This document shows, piece by piece, positions 1 to 7,777 of a stretch of DNA of 64,000 nt. A program made the position numbers and the translations under genes. The first letter of the stretch is position 1. The number at the start of each line of letters is the position of its first letter. Source of the DNA: Paenibacillus piscarius (GTDB taxonomy: Bacteria > Bacillota > Bacilli > Paenibacillales > Paenibacillaceae); the NCBI RefSeq assembly GCF_022234545.1, contig NZ_JAIEUI010000011.1:162335-226334 (forward strand), read 5' to 3'. A model generated the notes under the pieces. The model searched no databases, was not told the origin of the DNA, and saw only the letters and a list, made by a program, of their open reading frames with translations.

Positions 1-10
1 GCCGGGGGTG

Positions 11-140
11 ATTGTATTTTGTACAACAGATTACACAATAATTAGCGATAAAACTCACTCTGTTGTATTTCATACATTTGATTTCCGGATATCTGTTGCC
101 AAAAGCAATTTACCCAAGAATCTGCTGTACAAAATACACT
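11..140. repeat. Inverted repeat element with 20-bp arms
   Basis: Arms at 13-32 and 119-138 are reverse complements with one mismatch (the arm begins TGTATTTTGTACAACAG), and pairing resumes at 11 and 140. The 86-bp centre is AT-rich with no recognisable gene. The layout resembles a small non-autonomous hairpin element, or a structured tail beyond glnS. Nothing else is recognised in 1-333 apart from the possible glnS terminator. Confidence 0.5.
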
Positions 141-254
141 AGAAGCTGCTTTCTGGCCGATTTGAATCAAATCTAATGTACAAAGTGCAACCAACGCAAT
201 TACTTCTATCGCCAGTGCTCCCGCTTGTCCACCATGAGCCTGATAGACCCATAC

Positions 255-290
255 ACAAAGCAGCGGTCCTCCAGTATCAGGAGCACCGCT
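255..290 (-). terminator. Possible terminator of glnS
   Basis: A strong hairpin lies at 262-290 (AGCGGTGCTCC, 7-nt loop, GGAGGACCGCT on the minus strand), 43 bases past the glnS stop. The T-tract that follows is poor (GCTTTG), so termination may be weak. Confidence 0.4.
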
Positions 291-333
291 GTTCGCTTAA
301 AGTCATCTACTTATCCACTGCTGCTTACGCGGC

Positions 334-2040
334 TTACGTAGCCGCCTTCCCCTTCCAGCTGTCCTTAAGCGGGACAATCCGGTTGAAGACCGGCTTCTCT
401 TCCGTGCTGAGCTTGCTATCGGTGCAGAAGTAGCCGTGGCGCAGGAATTGATAGCGGTCCCCCGGCAGCGGGCGGTCTGCCAGCGGCTCCAGCAGGCAAT
501 CCTTCAGATGTGTAACCGAGTCCGGGTTGACGTAATCTGCCCAGCTCTCCCCTTCCTTCGGCTCCCCGTTATCGGCAAGCAGCTTCTCATACAGATATAC
601 GTCACTCTTGACGGCATGAGCTGCCGAGACCCAATGAATCGTTCCCTTCACCTTCCGGCCGCTAAGCGTACCGCCGCTGCGGGTCTCCGGGTCATAGGTG
701 CAGCGCAGTTCCAGGATTTCTCCCGTCTCGGCATCCTTGATCACCTTATCACAGCGGATAATATATGCCCCCTTCAGCCGTACCTCGCCCCCGGGAACCA
801 GTCTGCGGAAGCCCTTGACCGGCTCCTCCATGAAGTCCTCACGCTCGATATAGAGCGTGCCGGAGAATGGCACCTCCCGGCTCCCCAGTGCGGCGTTCTC
901 ATTGTTGTTGGTGATGGGGAGCAGCTCGGAAGCCCCGGCCTCGTAATTAGCCAGCACCACCTTCAGCGGGTTCAGCACCGCCATGACCGCCGGCACCTTC
1001 GCCTTCAGGTCCTGCCTCAGGCAATGCTCCAGCAGCGGGAAGTCCACCATCGCCGTATTGCGGACCATGCCGATCTCCCGCACGAAGGCCTCGATGCTCT
1101 CGGGCGTGAACCCCCGTCTGCGCAGCCCGCTGAGCGTGGGCAGGCGCGGATCATCCCAGCCGTCCACGAAGCCTCCGGCCACCAGTGCCCGGAGATGCCG
1201 CTTGCTTGTGACCACCCCGGTCAGGTTCACCCGGCCGAATTCTCTCTGTCTCGGCGGTTCCGGGATGTCCAGCTCCCTCAGCACCCACTCGTACAGCGGC
1301 CGGTGATCCTTGAATTCAATCGAACAGAGGGAATGCGTGATCCCTTCAAGCGCATCCTGAATGGGATGGGCGAAATCATACATCGGATAGATGCACCAGG
1401 CATCGCCCGTACGGTAATGCAGCGCATGAATAATCCGGTACAACACCGGATCACGCAGATTCATGTTCGGTGAGGCCATGTCGATCTTGGCCCGCAGCAC
1501 CTTGGCGCCATTCGGATAGCTCCCCGCACGCATCTCCCGGAACAGCCGCAGATTCTCCTCCGGCAGGCGGTTTCGGTAAGGACTATCTATCCCCGGCGTG
1601 GTGAGCGTCCCCCGGTAAGCCGTCATCTCCTCCGGTGTCAGGTCACAGACATAAGCTTTTCCCTTCAGGATCAGCGTCTCCGCGCTGCGGCAGATGGCTT
1701 CCGAATAATCCGAGCCGTAGTAGATATGCTCACCCGGGCTGCAGCCCAGCCATTCGATGTCGCGGATAATCGCCTGCACATACTCCATATCCTCTTTGAG
1801 CGGATTGGTATCATCGAAGCGCAGATGGAAGCTGCCGCCGTATTTCCGGGCAAGGGCGTAATTCGTATGGATGGCAAAAGCACTCCCGATATGCAGATAC
1901 CCGTTAGGCTCCGGCGGGAACCTCGTGCAGACCTCCCTGCTGAAGACGCCGTCCGCAACATCCTCACTGATCAGCTTCTCCATATAATTCTCCGGCATAA
2001 CCGCCGTGTTCCCGTTCTCATGCTCATTGCCAACTGTCAT
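334..2040 (-). CDS. glnS: Glutamine--tRNA ligase (GlnRS)
   Basis: Charges tRNA-Gln with glutamine in the cytoplasm. The 568-residue protein has the class I HIGH motif as HIGS (50-53) and the GlnRS-type second signature as VTSKR (277-281), where M-S-K-R is usual. It also has the typical continuation GWDDPRLPT and a C-terminal anticodon-binding beta-barrel region, and its length is normal for bacterial GlnRS. The ATG follows AGGAGGGG at good spacing. Many Firmicutes lack GlnRS and make Gln-tRNA through GatCAB, so this gene suggests direct charging in addition to, or instead of, that route; it may have been acquired. Expression is controlled by the T-box leader immediately upstream. The gene stands alone. 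Identity is secure. Confidence 0.95.
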   Translation of the reverse strand: MTVGNEHENGNTAVMPENYMEKLISEDVADGVFSREVCTRFPPEPNGYLHIGSAFAIHTNYALARKYGGSFHLRFDDTNPLKEDMEYVQAIIRDIEWLGCSPGEHIYYGSDYSEAICRSAETLILKGKAYVCDLTPEEMTAYRGTLTTPGIDSPYRNRLPEENLRLFREMRAGSYPNGAKVLRAKIDMASPNMNLRDPVLYRIIHALHYRTGDAWCIYPMYDFAHPIQDALEGITHSLCSIEFKDHRPLYEWVLRELDIPEPPRQREFGRVNLTGVVTSKRHLRALVAGGFVDGWDDPRLPTLSGLRRRGFTPESIEAFVREIGMVRNTAMVDFPLLEHCLRQDLKAKVPAVMAVLNPLKVVLANYEAGASELLPITNNNENAALGSREVPFSGTLYIEREDFMEEPVKGFRRLVPGGEVRLKGAYIIRCDKVIKDAETGEILELRCTYDPETRSGGTLSGRKVKGTIHWVSAAHAVKSDVYLYEKLLADNGEPKEGESWADYVNPDSVTHLKDCLLEPLADRPLPGDRYQFLRHGYFCTDSKLSTEEKPVFNRIVPLKDSWKGKAAT

Positions 2041-2079
2041 GATAATCCCCTCCTGTTATGGGTGGTACTAGCTAAACTC

Positions 2080-2386
2080 CGGATACAAAAAAAGAACCTC
2101 ACCTCCAAGACTGTAAGTCTTGGGGACGAAATTCTCGCGGTACCACCCCAGGTTCGTTAATATGTCGCCATATTAACCTCATCAAGTACGGCGCTGCCGG
2201 GCAGGCAGGGCTTATACTCTAGCTCTGTAACAGGAGCTCCTGTCTTGCCATCCCCGGTGCTGCTGGTTCCGGCAAGCCGCTCAGAGGCTTGTTTCCATCC
2301 AGCCTCCCCTGCTCCTTCCCACCTGCCGGAGCTCTCTGTGAAAGGTGTACTGGATATACTCTTCTCGTCATCGCGTTTCGATTATT
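2080..2386 (-). ncRNA. T-box leader of glnS, probable specifier CAA (Gln)
   Basis: On the minus strand the T-box consensus GGGGTGGTACCGCG lies at 2149-2136. It is preceded by a long leader with stem I features (CGATGACGAG at 2373-2364, then the AGAGAG motif). It is followed by a terminator that can form from the outer pair GAACCT/AGGTTC and an inner CCAAGACT/AGTCTTGG hairpin, ending in seven T (about 2155-2087). On the 3' side of stem I, the sequence GGAAACAAGCC places CAA (2291-2289) where the specifier codon is expected. CAA is a glutamine codon, which fits glnS. The mechanism is uncharged tRNA-Gln binding favouring antitermination. Confidence 0.88.
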
Positions 2387-2392
2387 GGATAC

Positions 2393-2421
2393 AGAATAGC
2401 AAATCTGACGCAGGGTGTAAA
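2393..2421 (-). promoter_or_regulatory. glnS T-box promoter
   Basis: On the minus strand, -35 TTTACA (2421-2416), a 17-bp spacer and -10 TATTCT (2398-2393). This puts transcription start near 2386, just before stem I of the T-box. Confidence 0.65.
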
Positions 2422-2500
2422 GGGCGGCAGCCGTTGGCAGGATTACAACGACCTTAACGGTTGTACGATGCTGGCGGCAAGGCATTTGGCTGATATACCT

Positions 2501-2715
2501 TCGCGCCTGCCGATTATAGTCGGTTTTCCGATTACATTTGGCCCGCATCCCTCGCGCCTGCCGATTATAGTCGGTTTTCCGATTACATTTGGTCCTTACC
2601 CATCGCGCCTGCCGATTATAGTCGGTTTTCCGATTATATCTGGCCCGCATCCCTCGCGCCTGCCGATTATAGTCGGTTTTCCGATTACATTTGGTCCTCA
2701 CCCATCGCGCCTGCC
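2501..2715. repeat. 51-bp tandem hairpin repeat, locus A (four copies plus part of a fifth)
   Basis: Units begin at 2501, 2552, 2603, 2654 and 2705 (partial), an exact 51-bp period. Each carries an imperfect hairpin around GTCGGTTTTCCGAT with a TTTT loop, followed by CATTTGG(C/T)CC or a close variant. The block lies between the glnS promoter and the convergent end of the methyltransferase gene. An open minus-strand frame through it encodes 17-residue repeats, but this follows automatically from the 51-bp period and I do not regard it as a gene. Related units occur near 7416 and 20970. Confidence 0.9.
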
Positions 2716-2726
2716 ACCCCTCTGCA

Positions 2727-4283
2727 CTACTCCCCGCTCAGCGCCCGCAGCAGATCCAGCGCTTCCTCATTCTCCGGCTCAATCTGCAGCGATCTGCGCG
2801 TATAGTCCAGTGCCGCCTCCATATCCTCCTGCTCGTAGCTGCAGATCGCCAGACAGTAGAGCACGGTAATGACCGGCTCCTCATCGCCATTCTGCAGGGA
2901 GTGCTCCAGGAAGCGGCGGGCTTCCCCATATTCCTCCATCTCGAATAGCAGCAAGCCGCAGTCGAGGGCCAGATCGTACTTCTGCGGCATGGGGTAGAAG
3001 CCGTTCCACATCCGCCGGATGCCCAGCTTAAGGTCCAGCAGCTCTTCGTCACTGGCTTCCGGCAGCAGTGCAGAGATGCGCTCGGCGCTCTGGATGAACA
3101 TCTCGGCGTCATAGCCGCCCACCCGCCAGAAGGCCAGCAGCGGCTGCAGCTCAATCGTATCGTAGTTCCGGTCAATCCAAACCTTCAGGCTGAAGTAGTC
3201 ATCCGGCCCGAATCTCGCCACAAACCGGCGGTAGGCCAGACGGGTATGCGTATATCCCTGCGGCGCTTCCAGCATCAGGACGCAGCCCACATTGAGATTC
3301 TTATAGTGATGCTGGGTGAACAGGGACTGGGCACCCATCTTCTCATAGTAGTATACCAGTGCATGATAATTCGCTGTAAGCGAGATGCTCCCGTGGTGCA
3401 TCAGCTTCGGCGGCTCAAGAAACGCCCAGTTCTCCAGGCGGTGGTCGCCCTTGTCTGCCGTAAGCAGCAGGAAGCCTTCAGAAGAGAGTGCCCGCAGACG
3501 CTCCATGCAGGACAGTGCTGCCGCCGGGAACAGCACATGCGAATCCTCCAGCTTGTCCTGATAGAAGGAGATGATCTCATGGTAAGGGTAAGAGCTATCC
3601 TCATACTCTGCCGCCCGCTTGTAGTGGTATTCAGGCACGAGATCACGCAGCACCTCGGAAGGCCCCATGTCTGCGGACTGCTCGGGATATTGCAGCGAAA
3701 CCTCACATTCATAGATCTTGCCTTCATCGATATAGAGCAGCTCCTGCTGGATGCTGTCAAAGAAGTAGTTGGCAATAACCATCAGCGGCTGCCGAAGCGC
3801 GCCTGGCTTAATGAAACTGCCGCTCTGCGTCAGGATCAGCTCCGTATCCAGGACCGCATCGAAACGGGCGAAATCCAGTACCCCCCGCTCCACAAAAGGC
3901 TTCAGCCCCTCATGCTGCTGCCAGCCCTCAATATTCTTCACTGGCAAGTCGCTCATCACGTAGCGGTAAGGCGGCAGCGGTATATCTGCATATGCGATCA
4001 GCTCGTCTAACTGCTGGAGTACATGAAATGCCAGGCGTCCCGCCCCGGCGCCGAGCTCCAGTATGATCACCGGCTCTATGCTCTGCCCCATGGCAGCACG
4101 GTCCTGAAGCAATCCGAAGATCATCTCGGCATAGGCGGTCCCGATCATCGGGTTACTGGTGATATACTGCGGAACCTGGCCATTCACCCAGGCCTGCAGG
4201 CCCAGTTGTTCATAATAAGTACGCTGCAGATCCCATATGGGTGCTTCACTGAAGCGGTAACGTTCTGGTCTGTCTATTGTCAT
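2727..4283 (-). CDS. SAM-dependent methyltransferase with C-terminal TPR region
   Basis: 518 residues. The N-terminal half contains a Rossmann-type SAM motif (ILELGAGAGRLAFHVL, near residue 75) in a context like the MidA/NDUFAF7-type methyltransferases (PF02636-like). The last 110 or so residues form helical tetratricopeptide-like repeats (an AICSYEQEDMEAAL unit followed by a SLQIEPENEEAL unit). No signal peptide is seen, so it is probably cytoplasmic. The TPR tail suggests a protein substrate or partner, but neither is indicated by the neighbours. The gene is divergent from the oxalate decarboxylase gene. The class assignment is good; the substrate is unknown. Confidence 0.7.
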   Translation of the reverse strand: MTIDRPERYRFSEAPIWDLQRTYYEQLGLQAWVNGQVPQYITSNPMIGTAYAEMIFGLLQDRAAMGQSIEPVIILELGAGAGRLAFHVLQQLDELIAYADIPLPPYRYVMSDLPVKNIEGWQQHEGLKPFVERGVLDFARFDAVLDTELILTQSGSFIKPGALRQPLMVIANYFFDSIQQELLYIDEGKIYECEVSLQYPEQSADMGPSEVLRDLVPEYHYKRAAEYEDSSYPYHEIISFYQDKLEDSHVLFPAAALSCMERLRALSSEGFLLLTADKGDHRLENWAFLEPPKLMHHGSISLTANYHALVYYYEKMGAQSLFTQHHYKNLNVGCVLMLEAPQGYTHTRLAYRRFVARFGPDDYFSLKVWIDRNYDTIELQPLLAFWRVGGYDAEMFIQSAERISALLPEASDEELLDLKLGIRRMWNGFYPMPQKYDLALDCGLLLFEMEEYGEARRFLEHSLQNGDEEPVITVLYCLAICSYEQEDMEAALDYTRRSLQIEPENEEALDLLRALSGE

Positions 4284-4400
4284 TGGTCTCTAACCCTGCT
4301 CTCTATTTATCGTCTGGAGATTTGTCCGGTAGTCAAATCTTATCATATTTGTGCATATCATTTCTTGATATGTCTACATTCCCAGTAAAGGAGCTACGTA

Positions 4401-5609
4401 ATGAACCCTGCCGATTCCCATAACCCAAGCCGCCCCGCCATTCCCCAGCCCATCCGAAGTGACGGTGCAGGCAATGTCGATCTTGGCCCCCGTGATGTCA
4501 TGCGCGACCGGGAGAACCCCGATATGTTCGTGCCGCCGCTCACCGACAACGGCCTGATCCCGAATCTGAAATTCTCATTCTCTGACGCCCATATGCAGCT
4601 TAACCACGGGGGATGGTCCCGGGAGGTTACCGTCAGAGAGCTGCCGGTGGCCACTACGCTGGCCGGGGTGAATATGAGTCTCACGCCGGGCGGCGTGCGT
4701 GAGCTGCACTGGCACCAGCAGGCCGAATGGTCGTATATGCTGCTTGGCAGCGCGCGGATTACAGCCGTGGACCAGAACGGGCGGAATTTCATTGCCGATG
4801 TCGGCCCCGGCGATCTGTGGTATTTCCCTCCCGGCATCCCGCATTCAATCCAGGGACTGGCAGAGGGCTGTGAATTCCTGCTTGTCTTCGATGACGGCAG
4901 CTTCTCGGATCTGAACACGCTGTCCATCTCCGACTGGTTCGCCCACACGCCGCCGGAGGTATTGTCCGCAAACTTCGGGGTCCCGGAAGCTGCCTTCCGC
5001 TCCATTCCGAAGGAGCAGGTGTACATCTATCAGGATCAGGTGCCGGGTCCGATTCAGAGCCAGAAGATAGAGTCTCCTTACGGAGAGATTCCGCTGAGCT
5101 TCAAGCACCAGCTTCTGGCCCAGCCCCCGCTCCGGACGCCGGGAGGCAGTGTACGGATTGTGGACTCCAGCAATTTCCCTATCTCCAGGAATATCGCCGC
5201 AGCCCTGGTAGAGATTGAGCCCGGCGCAATGCGCGAGCTGCACTGGCATCCGAACAATGACGAGTGGCAATATTATCTCAGCGGGCAAGGGCGGATGACG
5301 GTGTTCGGCGGCAACGGAGATGCGCGTACCTTCAATGTCAGGGCCGGAGATGTCGGCTATGTGCCTTTTGCCCAGGGTCATTATATCCAGAATACCGGCA
5401 CCGATACGCTCTGGTTCCTGGAGATGTTCCGCAGCGACCGGTTCGCCGATGTCTCCCTGAACCAGTGGATGGCCCTCACTCCCCGCGAGCTGGTCAGCAG
5501 CAATCTCCACGTCGGCCCCGAGCTGATGGACGCCTTGCGCAAGGTGAAATGGCCTGTGGTGAAATACCCGGATCAGTCACAAGGACAGACGAAGAAGTAT
5601 AAAGAGTGA
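4401..5609 (+). CDS. oxdC: Oxalate decarboxylase, bicupin, with variant lid
   Basis: Mn-dependent conversion of oxalate to formate and CO2 is the family function. The 402-residue protein has two cupin domains: metal ligands H103, H105, E109 and H148 in the first, and H281, H283, E288 and H327 in the second. The conserved Arg before each HWH motif (R100, R278) is present. No signal peptide is seen. The ATG is preceded by AAAGGAG. The oddity is the N-terminal lid: B. subtilis OxdC has S-E-N-S-T with proton donor Glu162, whereas residues 169-173 here read S-D-L-N-T, so the Glu is Asp and the two following residues differ. Lid changes in OxdC are known to shift activity towards oxalate oxidase, so reaction specificity should not be assumed. 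The gene stands alone. Confidence 0.9.
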   Translation: MNPADSHNPSRPAIPQPIRSDGAGNVDLGPRDVMRDRENPDMFVPPLTDNGLIPNLKFSFSDAHMQLNHGGWSREVTVRELPVATTLAGVNMSLTPGGVRELHWHQQAEWSYMLLGSARITAVDQNGRNFIADVGPGDLWYFPPGIPHSIQGLAEGCEFLLVFDDGSFSDLNTLSISDWFAHTPPEVLSANFGVPEAAFRSIPKEQVYIYQDQVPGPIQSQKIESPYGEIPLSFKHQLLAQPPLRTPGGSVRIVDSSNFPISRNIAAALVEIEPGAMRELHWHPNNDEWQYYLSGQGRMTVFGGNGDARTFNVRAGDVGYVPFAQGHYIQNTGTDTLWFLEMFRSDRFADVSLNQWMALTPRELVSSNLHVGPELMDALRKVKWPVVKYPDQSQGQTKKYKE

Positions 5610-5614
5610 CCTCA

Positions 5615-5663
5615 GGCAAAAACAAGAAGGAGCGGCCAGACGCCTTGTCTGCACCACTCCTTC
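5615..5663 (-). terminator. Terminator of arsB-like gene
   Basis: Hairpin GAAGGAG...CTCCTTC at 5626-5663 with inner CAGAC/GTCTG pairing; on the minus strand it is followed by TTGTTTTTG. It also lies just past the oxdC stop, but the plus side has no T-tract. Confidence 0.75.
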
Positions 5664-5672
5664 GATAATGAA

Positions 5673-6962
5673 TCAGAACAGCTTCAGCTCCAGATACAAC
5701 CCGAGCAAGGTGAGGAATAACGTCGGGACGGTCAGGATGATGCCGATTTTGAAATAGGTGCCCCAAGAGATCTTTACGCCCTTGCCGGACAATACGTGCA
5801 GCCACAGCAGTGTTGCGAGCGAGCCGATCGGTGTAATCTTCGGACCCAGATCGGAGCCGATGACATTGGCATAGACCAGCGCTTCCTTGATCAGACCCCC
5901 GGTGTGTGCCGTATCCACGGCGATCGCGCCGATCAGCACCGTCGGCAGGTTGTTCATCACCGAGGAGAGCAATGCCGCCAGGAAGCCCATCCCCATCGTA
6001 GCCGCGAACAGCCCATGCCCTGCAATGCCGCCGATCATCTCCGCCAGCACATCCGTCAGCCCGACATTGCGCAGTCCGTACACCACCACATACATGCCAA
6101 TGGAGAAAAAGACAATCGCCCAAGGCGCATCCCGCACCACTTCTCTCGTATTCACAGACGGGCTTCGGCGGGCCAGCAGCAGGAAAATGACGGCAATCAC
6201 GCCTGCAACCACCGATACCGGAATATCCAGAAACTCACTGACAAAATACCCGATCAGCAAAAGCGCCAGGATAACCCACGAGAGCTTGAACATCCTCGGG
6301 TCCTTAATCGCTTCTGCGGGAAGCTTCATCGCCGAGGTATCGTAGAGCTTAGGAATGCTTCGGCGGAAGAACAAATACAGAACCAGAATGCTTGCACCCA
6401 GTGAGAACAAGGTAGGCAGCCACATATGGCCCGCATACTGCATGAAGGTAATGCCGAAGAAATCGGCCGAGACGATATTCACCAGATTGCTGACCGTCAG
6501 CGGAAGCGAGGTCGTATCAGCAATGAAGCCGCTGGCTATAATGAAGGGAAATACTTTTTTCTCGTCAAAATTCAGCGCCCGGACCATCGCCAGCACGATC
6601 GGGGTCAGAATCAGCGCCGCCCCGTCATTGGCGAACAGCGCTGCCACCACTGCACCCAGAAGGATGACATAGATGAACATCAGCGTCCCGTTGCCGCGCG
6701 CCGCCGCAGCCATATGCAGGGCCGCCCATTCGAAGAAGCCGATCCGGTCAAGCAGCAGTGAAATCAGAATAATCGCAACAAAAGCCAGCGTCGCATTCCA
6801 TACAATCAGCGTTACATCGCGGACATCCCCGAAGCTGACCACACCCGCCGCCAGTGCCACAATAGCTCCGCCGCAAGCCGACCAGCCAATGGACAAATTT
6901 CGCGGCTGCCAGATCACAAATACCAGTGTAATAACAAAAATGAGACCGGCAACAACAATCAT
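5673..6962 (-). CDS. ArsB/NhaD-superfamily anion permease
   Basis: A highly hydrophobic protein of 429 residues with about 11-12 membrane segments, matching the ArsB family in length and in landmarks such as FANDGAALILTPIVLAM and the second-half SSVMNNLPTVLIGA. These two N-containing re-entrant motifs are typical of the ion transporter superfamily. ArsB exports arsenite or antimonite by proton antiport. No arsR, arsA or arsC neighbour is present, so the substrate is not confirmed. I chose the ATG at 6962 because GGGAGG lies 7 nt upstream; a longer in-frame start at 7070 would add 36 residues with no ribosome binding site. Confidence 0.8.
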   Translation of the reverse strand: MIVVAGLIFVITLVFVIWQPRNLSIGWSACGGAIVALAAGVVSFGDVRDVTLIVWNATLAFVAIILISLLLDRIGFFEWAALHMAAAARGNGTLMFIYVILLGAVVAALFANDGAALILTPIVLAMVRALNFDEKKVFPFIIASGFIADTTSLPLTVSNLVNIVSADFFGITFMQYAGHMWLPTLFSLGASILVLYLFFRRSIPKLYDTSAMKLPAEAIKDPRMFKLSWVILALLLIGYFVSEFLDIPVSVVAGVIAVIFLLLARRSPSVNTREVVRDAPWAIVFFSIGMYVVVYGLRNVGLTDVLAEMIGGIAGHGLFAATMGMGFLAALLSSVMNNLPTVLIGAIAVDTAHTGGLIKEALVYANVIGSDLGPKITPIGSLATLLWLHVLSGKGVKISWGTYFKIGIILTVPTLFLTLLGLYLELKLF

Positions 6963-7175
6963 ACCCCGGCCTCCCGTTCGACCTGCAGCAGCATCCCCTG
7001 AAGCACTCCTTAAGTAATTATAGATATAAGCCAATTTATATATACTAAAGCAGCCCAATCCGAAGTACAAGAGAAATTTACAGGGAATGATTTATAGGCT
7101 TAAGTTCTAACTGTATGAATAAATACATAGGCTGTAATATGGGGGACACCGCTGCTTCCCGGAGAGGAGATGCAG

Positions 7176-7216
7176 GTCCGAAGAGCCATCCTTGAGACAG
7201 GATTGGAGGTTCGGAC
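7176..7216 (+). promoter_or_regulatory. Hairpin enclosing the ribosome binding site of the small peptide gene
   Basis: GTCCGAA (7176-7182) pairs perfectly with TTCGGAC (7210-7216), and ATCCT/AGGAT forms an inner stem. The GGAGG (7205-7209) that would serve the ATG at 7221 lies inside this structure. Occluded Shine-Dalgarno sequences are typical of type I toxin mRNAs. Confidence 0.5.
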
Positions 7217-7220
7217 ACGT

Positions 7221-7301
7221 ATGGGTACAGATCAGCTCATTGCACTGCTCGTTCTCATCATCATGATCGTACAGCTTGCCGTCAAGAAGGATAAATCTTG
7301 A
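7221..7301 (+). CDS. Small hydrophobic membrane peptide, type I toxin-like
   Basis: A 26-residue peptide with an acidic-polar start (MGTDQ), one uninterrupted hydrophobic stretch (LIALLVLIIMIVQLAV) and a basic tail (KKDKS). This is the layout of small membrane toxins and holin-like peptides of Firmicutes. It has its own leader, with the SD in a hairpin, and its own strong terminator. An in-frame ATG at 7170 would give 43 residues, preceded by GGAG at 7161-7164; I prefer 7221 because the extension is polar and overlaps the hairpin. No homologue was identified and no antisense RNA was demonstrated. The function is inference. Confidence 0.45.
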   Translation: MGTDQLIALLVLIIMIVQLAVKKDKS

Positions 7302-7328
7302 ATCCTGAAGACAACAGGCAGCCAAAGA

Positions 7329-7351
7329 GGCCGGGGCACCCCGGTCTTTTT
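7329..7351 (+). terminator. Terminator of the small peptide gene
   Basis: GC-rich stem GGCCGGGG/CCCCGGTC with a 2-nt loop, followed by five T, 27 bases after the stop codon. Its presence supports a real short transcription unit on the plus strand. Confidence 0.75.
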
Positions 7352-7415
7352 GGCGTGAGAACGTGGGAATAAGTGTAGGGCCTCGCCCATCCTACCTCAC
7401 CCACCTCCTGTCAGC

Positions 7416-7657
7416 CCATTGTAATCGGTTTTCCGACTACATTTGGTCCACACGCCGCCTCCGCTCCGATTGTAACCGGTTTTCCGACTACATTTGGTCC
7501 ACACACCGCCCCCCGCTCCGATTGTAATCGGTTTTCCGATTACATTTGGTCCACACACCGCCCCCCGGTCCCATTGTGATCGGTTTTCCGATTACATTTC
7601 GTCCACACACCGCCCCCCGCTCCCATTGTGATCGGTTTTTCGCATACATCGGTTCAA
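7416..7657. repeat. 51/52-bp tandem hairpin repeat, locus B (about five copies)
   Basis: Equivalent positions of successive units fall at 7421, 7472, 7524, 7576 and 7628. The best units contain the perfect hairpin TGTAATCGG-TTTT-CCGATTACA, followed by TTTGGTCCACAC(A/G)CCGCC; the last unit is degenerate. The block sits between the small peptide terminator and the promoter of the luciferase-like gene. The hairpin loop and the GGTCC tail are shared with loci A and C. Confidence 0.9.
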
Positions 7658-7720
7658 TCTGCTAAAACTATAATTTCCTATACAATAATAAAAAATTAAT
7701 CGCCAATTCACTTACTAAAG

Positions 7721-7749
7721 TTGAGAAACATTAAAAAGTATAGTAGAAT
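7721..7749 (+). promoter_or_regulatory. Promoter of the luciferase-like oxidoreductase gene
   Basis: TTGAGA (7721-7726), a 17-bp spacer and TAGAAT (7744-7749), 28 bases before the chosen ATG. Confidence 0.6.
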
Positions 7750-7777
7750 GATGACATGAAGAAAGGGGCGGATGAAC

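Noticed and set aside
436..1473. Long plus-strand frame opposite glnS
   Set aside because: Shadow of the real gene in high-GC coding sequence. Similar long shadows opposite the LLM gene, calcium ATPase gene, glucosidase, glmS and glmM were dropped for the same reason.
2219..2701. A 160-residue minus-strand reading frame with four 17-residue repeats (NRKTDYNRQAR type)
   Set aside because: It is a by-product of the 51-bp repeat (51 is divisible by 3) and runs into the T-box leader and glnS promoter; no ribosome binding site is seen and the hairpins explain the sequence better.
2501..2715. CRISPR array
   Set aside because: The whole 51-bp unit is conserved, including what would be spacers; no cas genes are nearby. 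The same applies to 7416-7657 and 59990-60152.
7107..7325. 72-residue minus-strand frame
   Set aside because: No ribosome binding site, and it lies antisense to the better-supported small peptide unit with its own leader hairpin and terminator.
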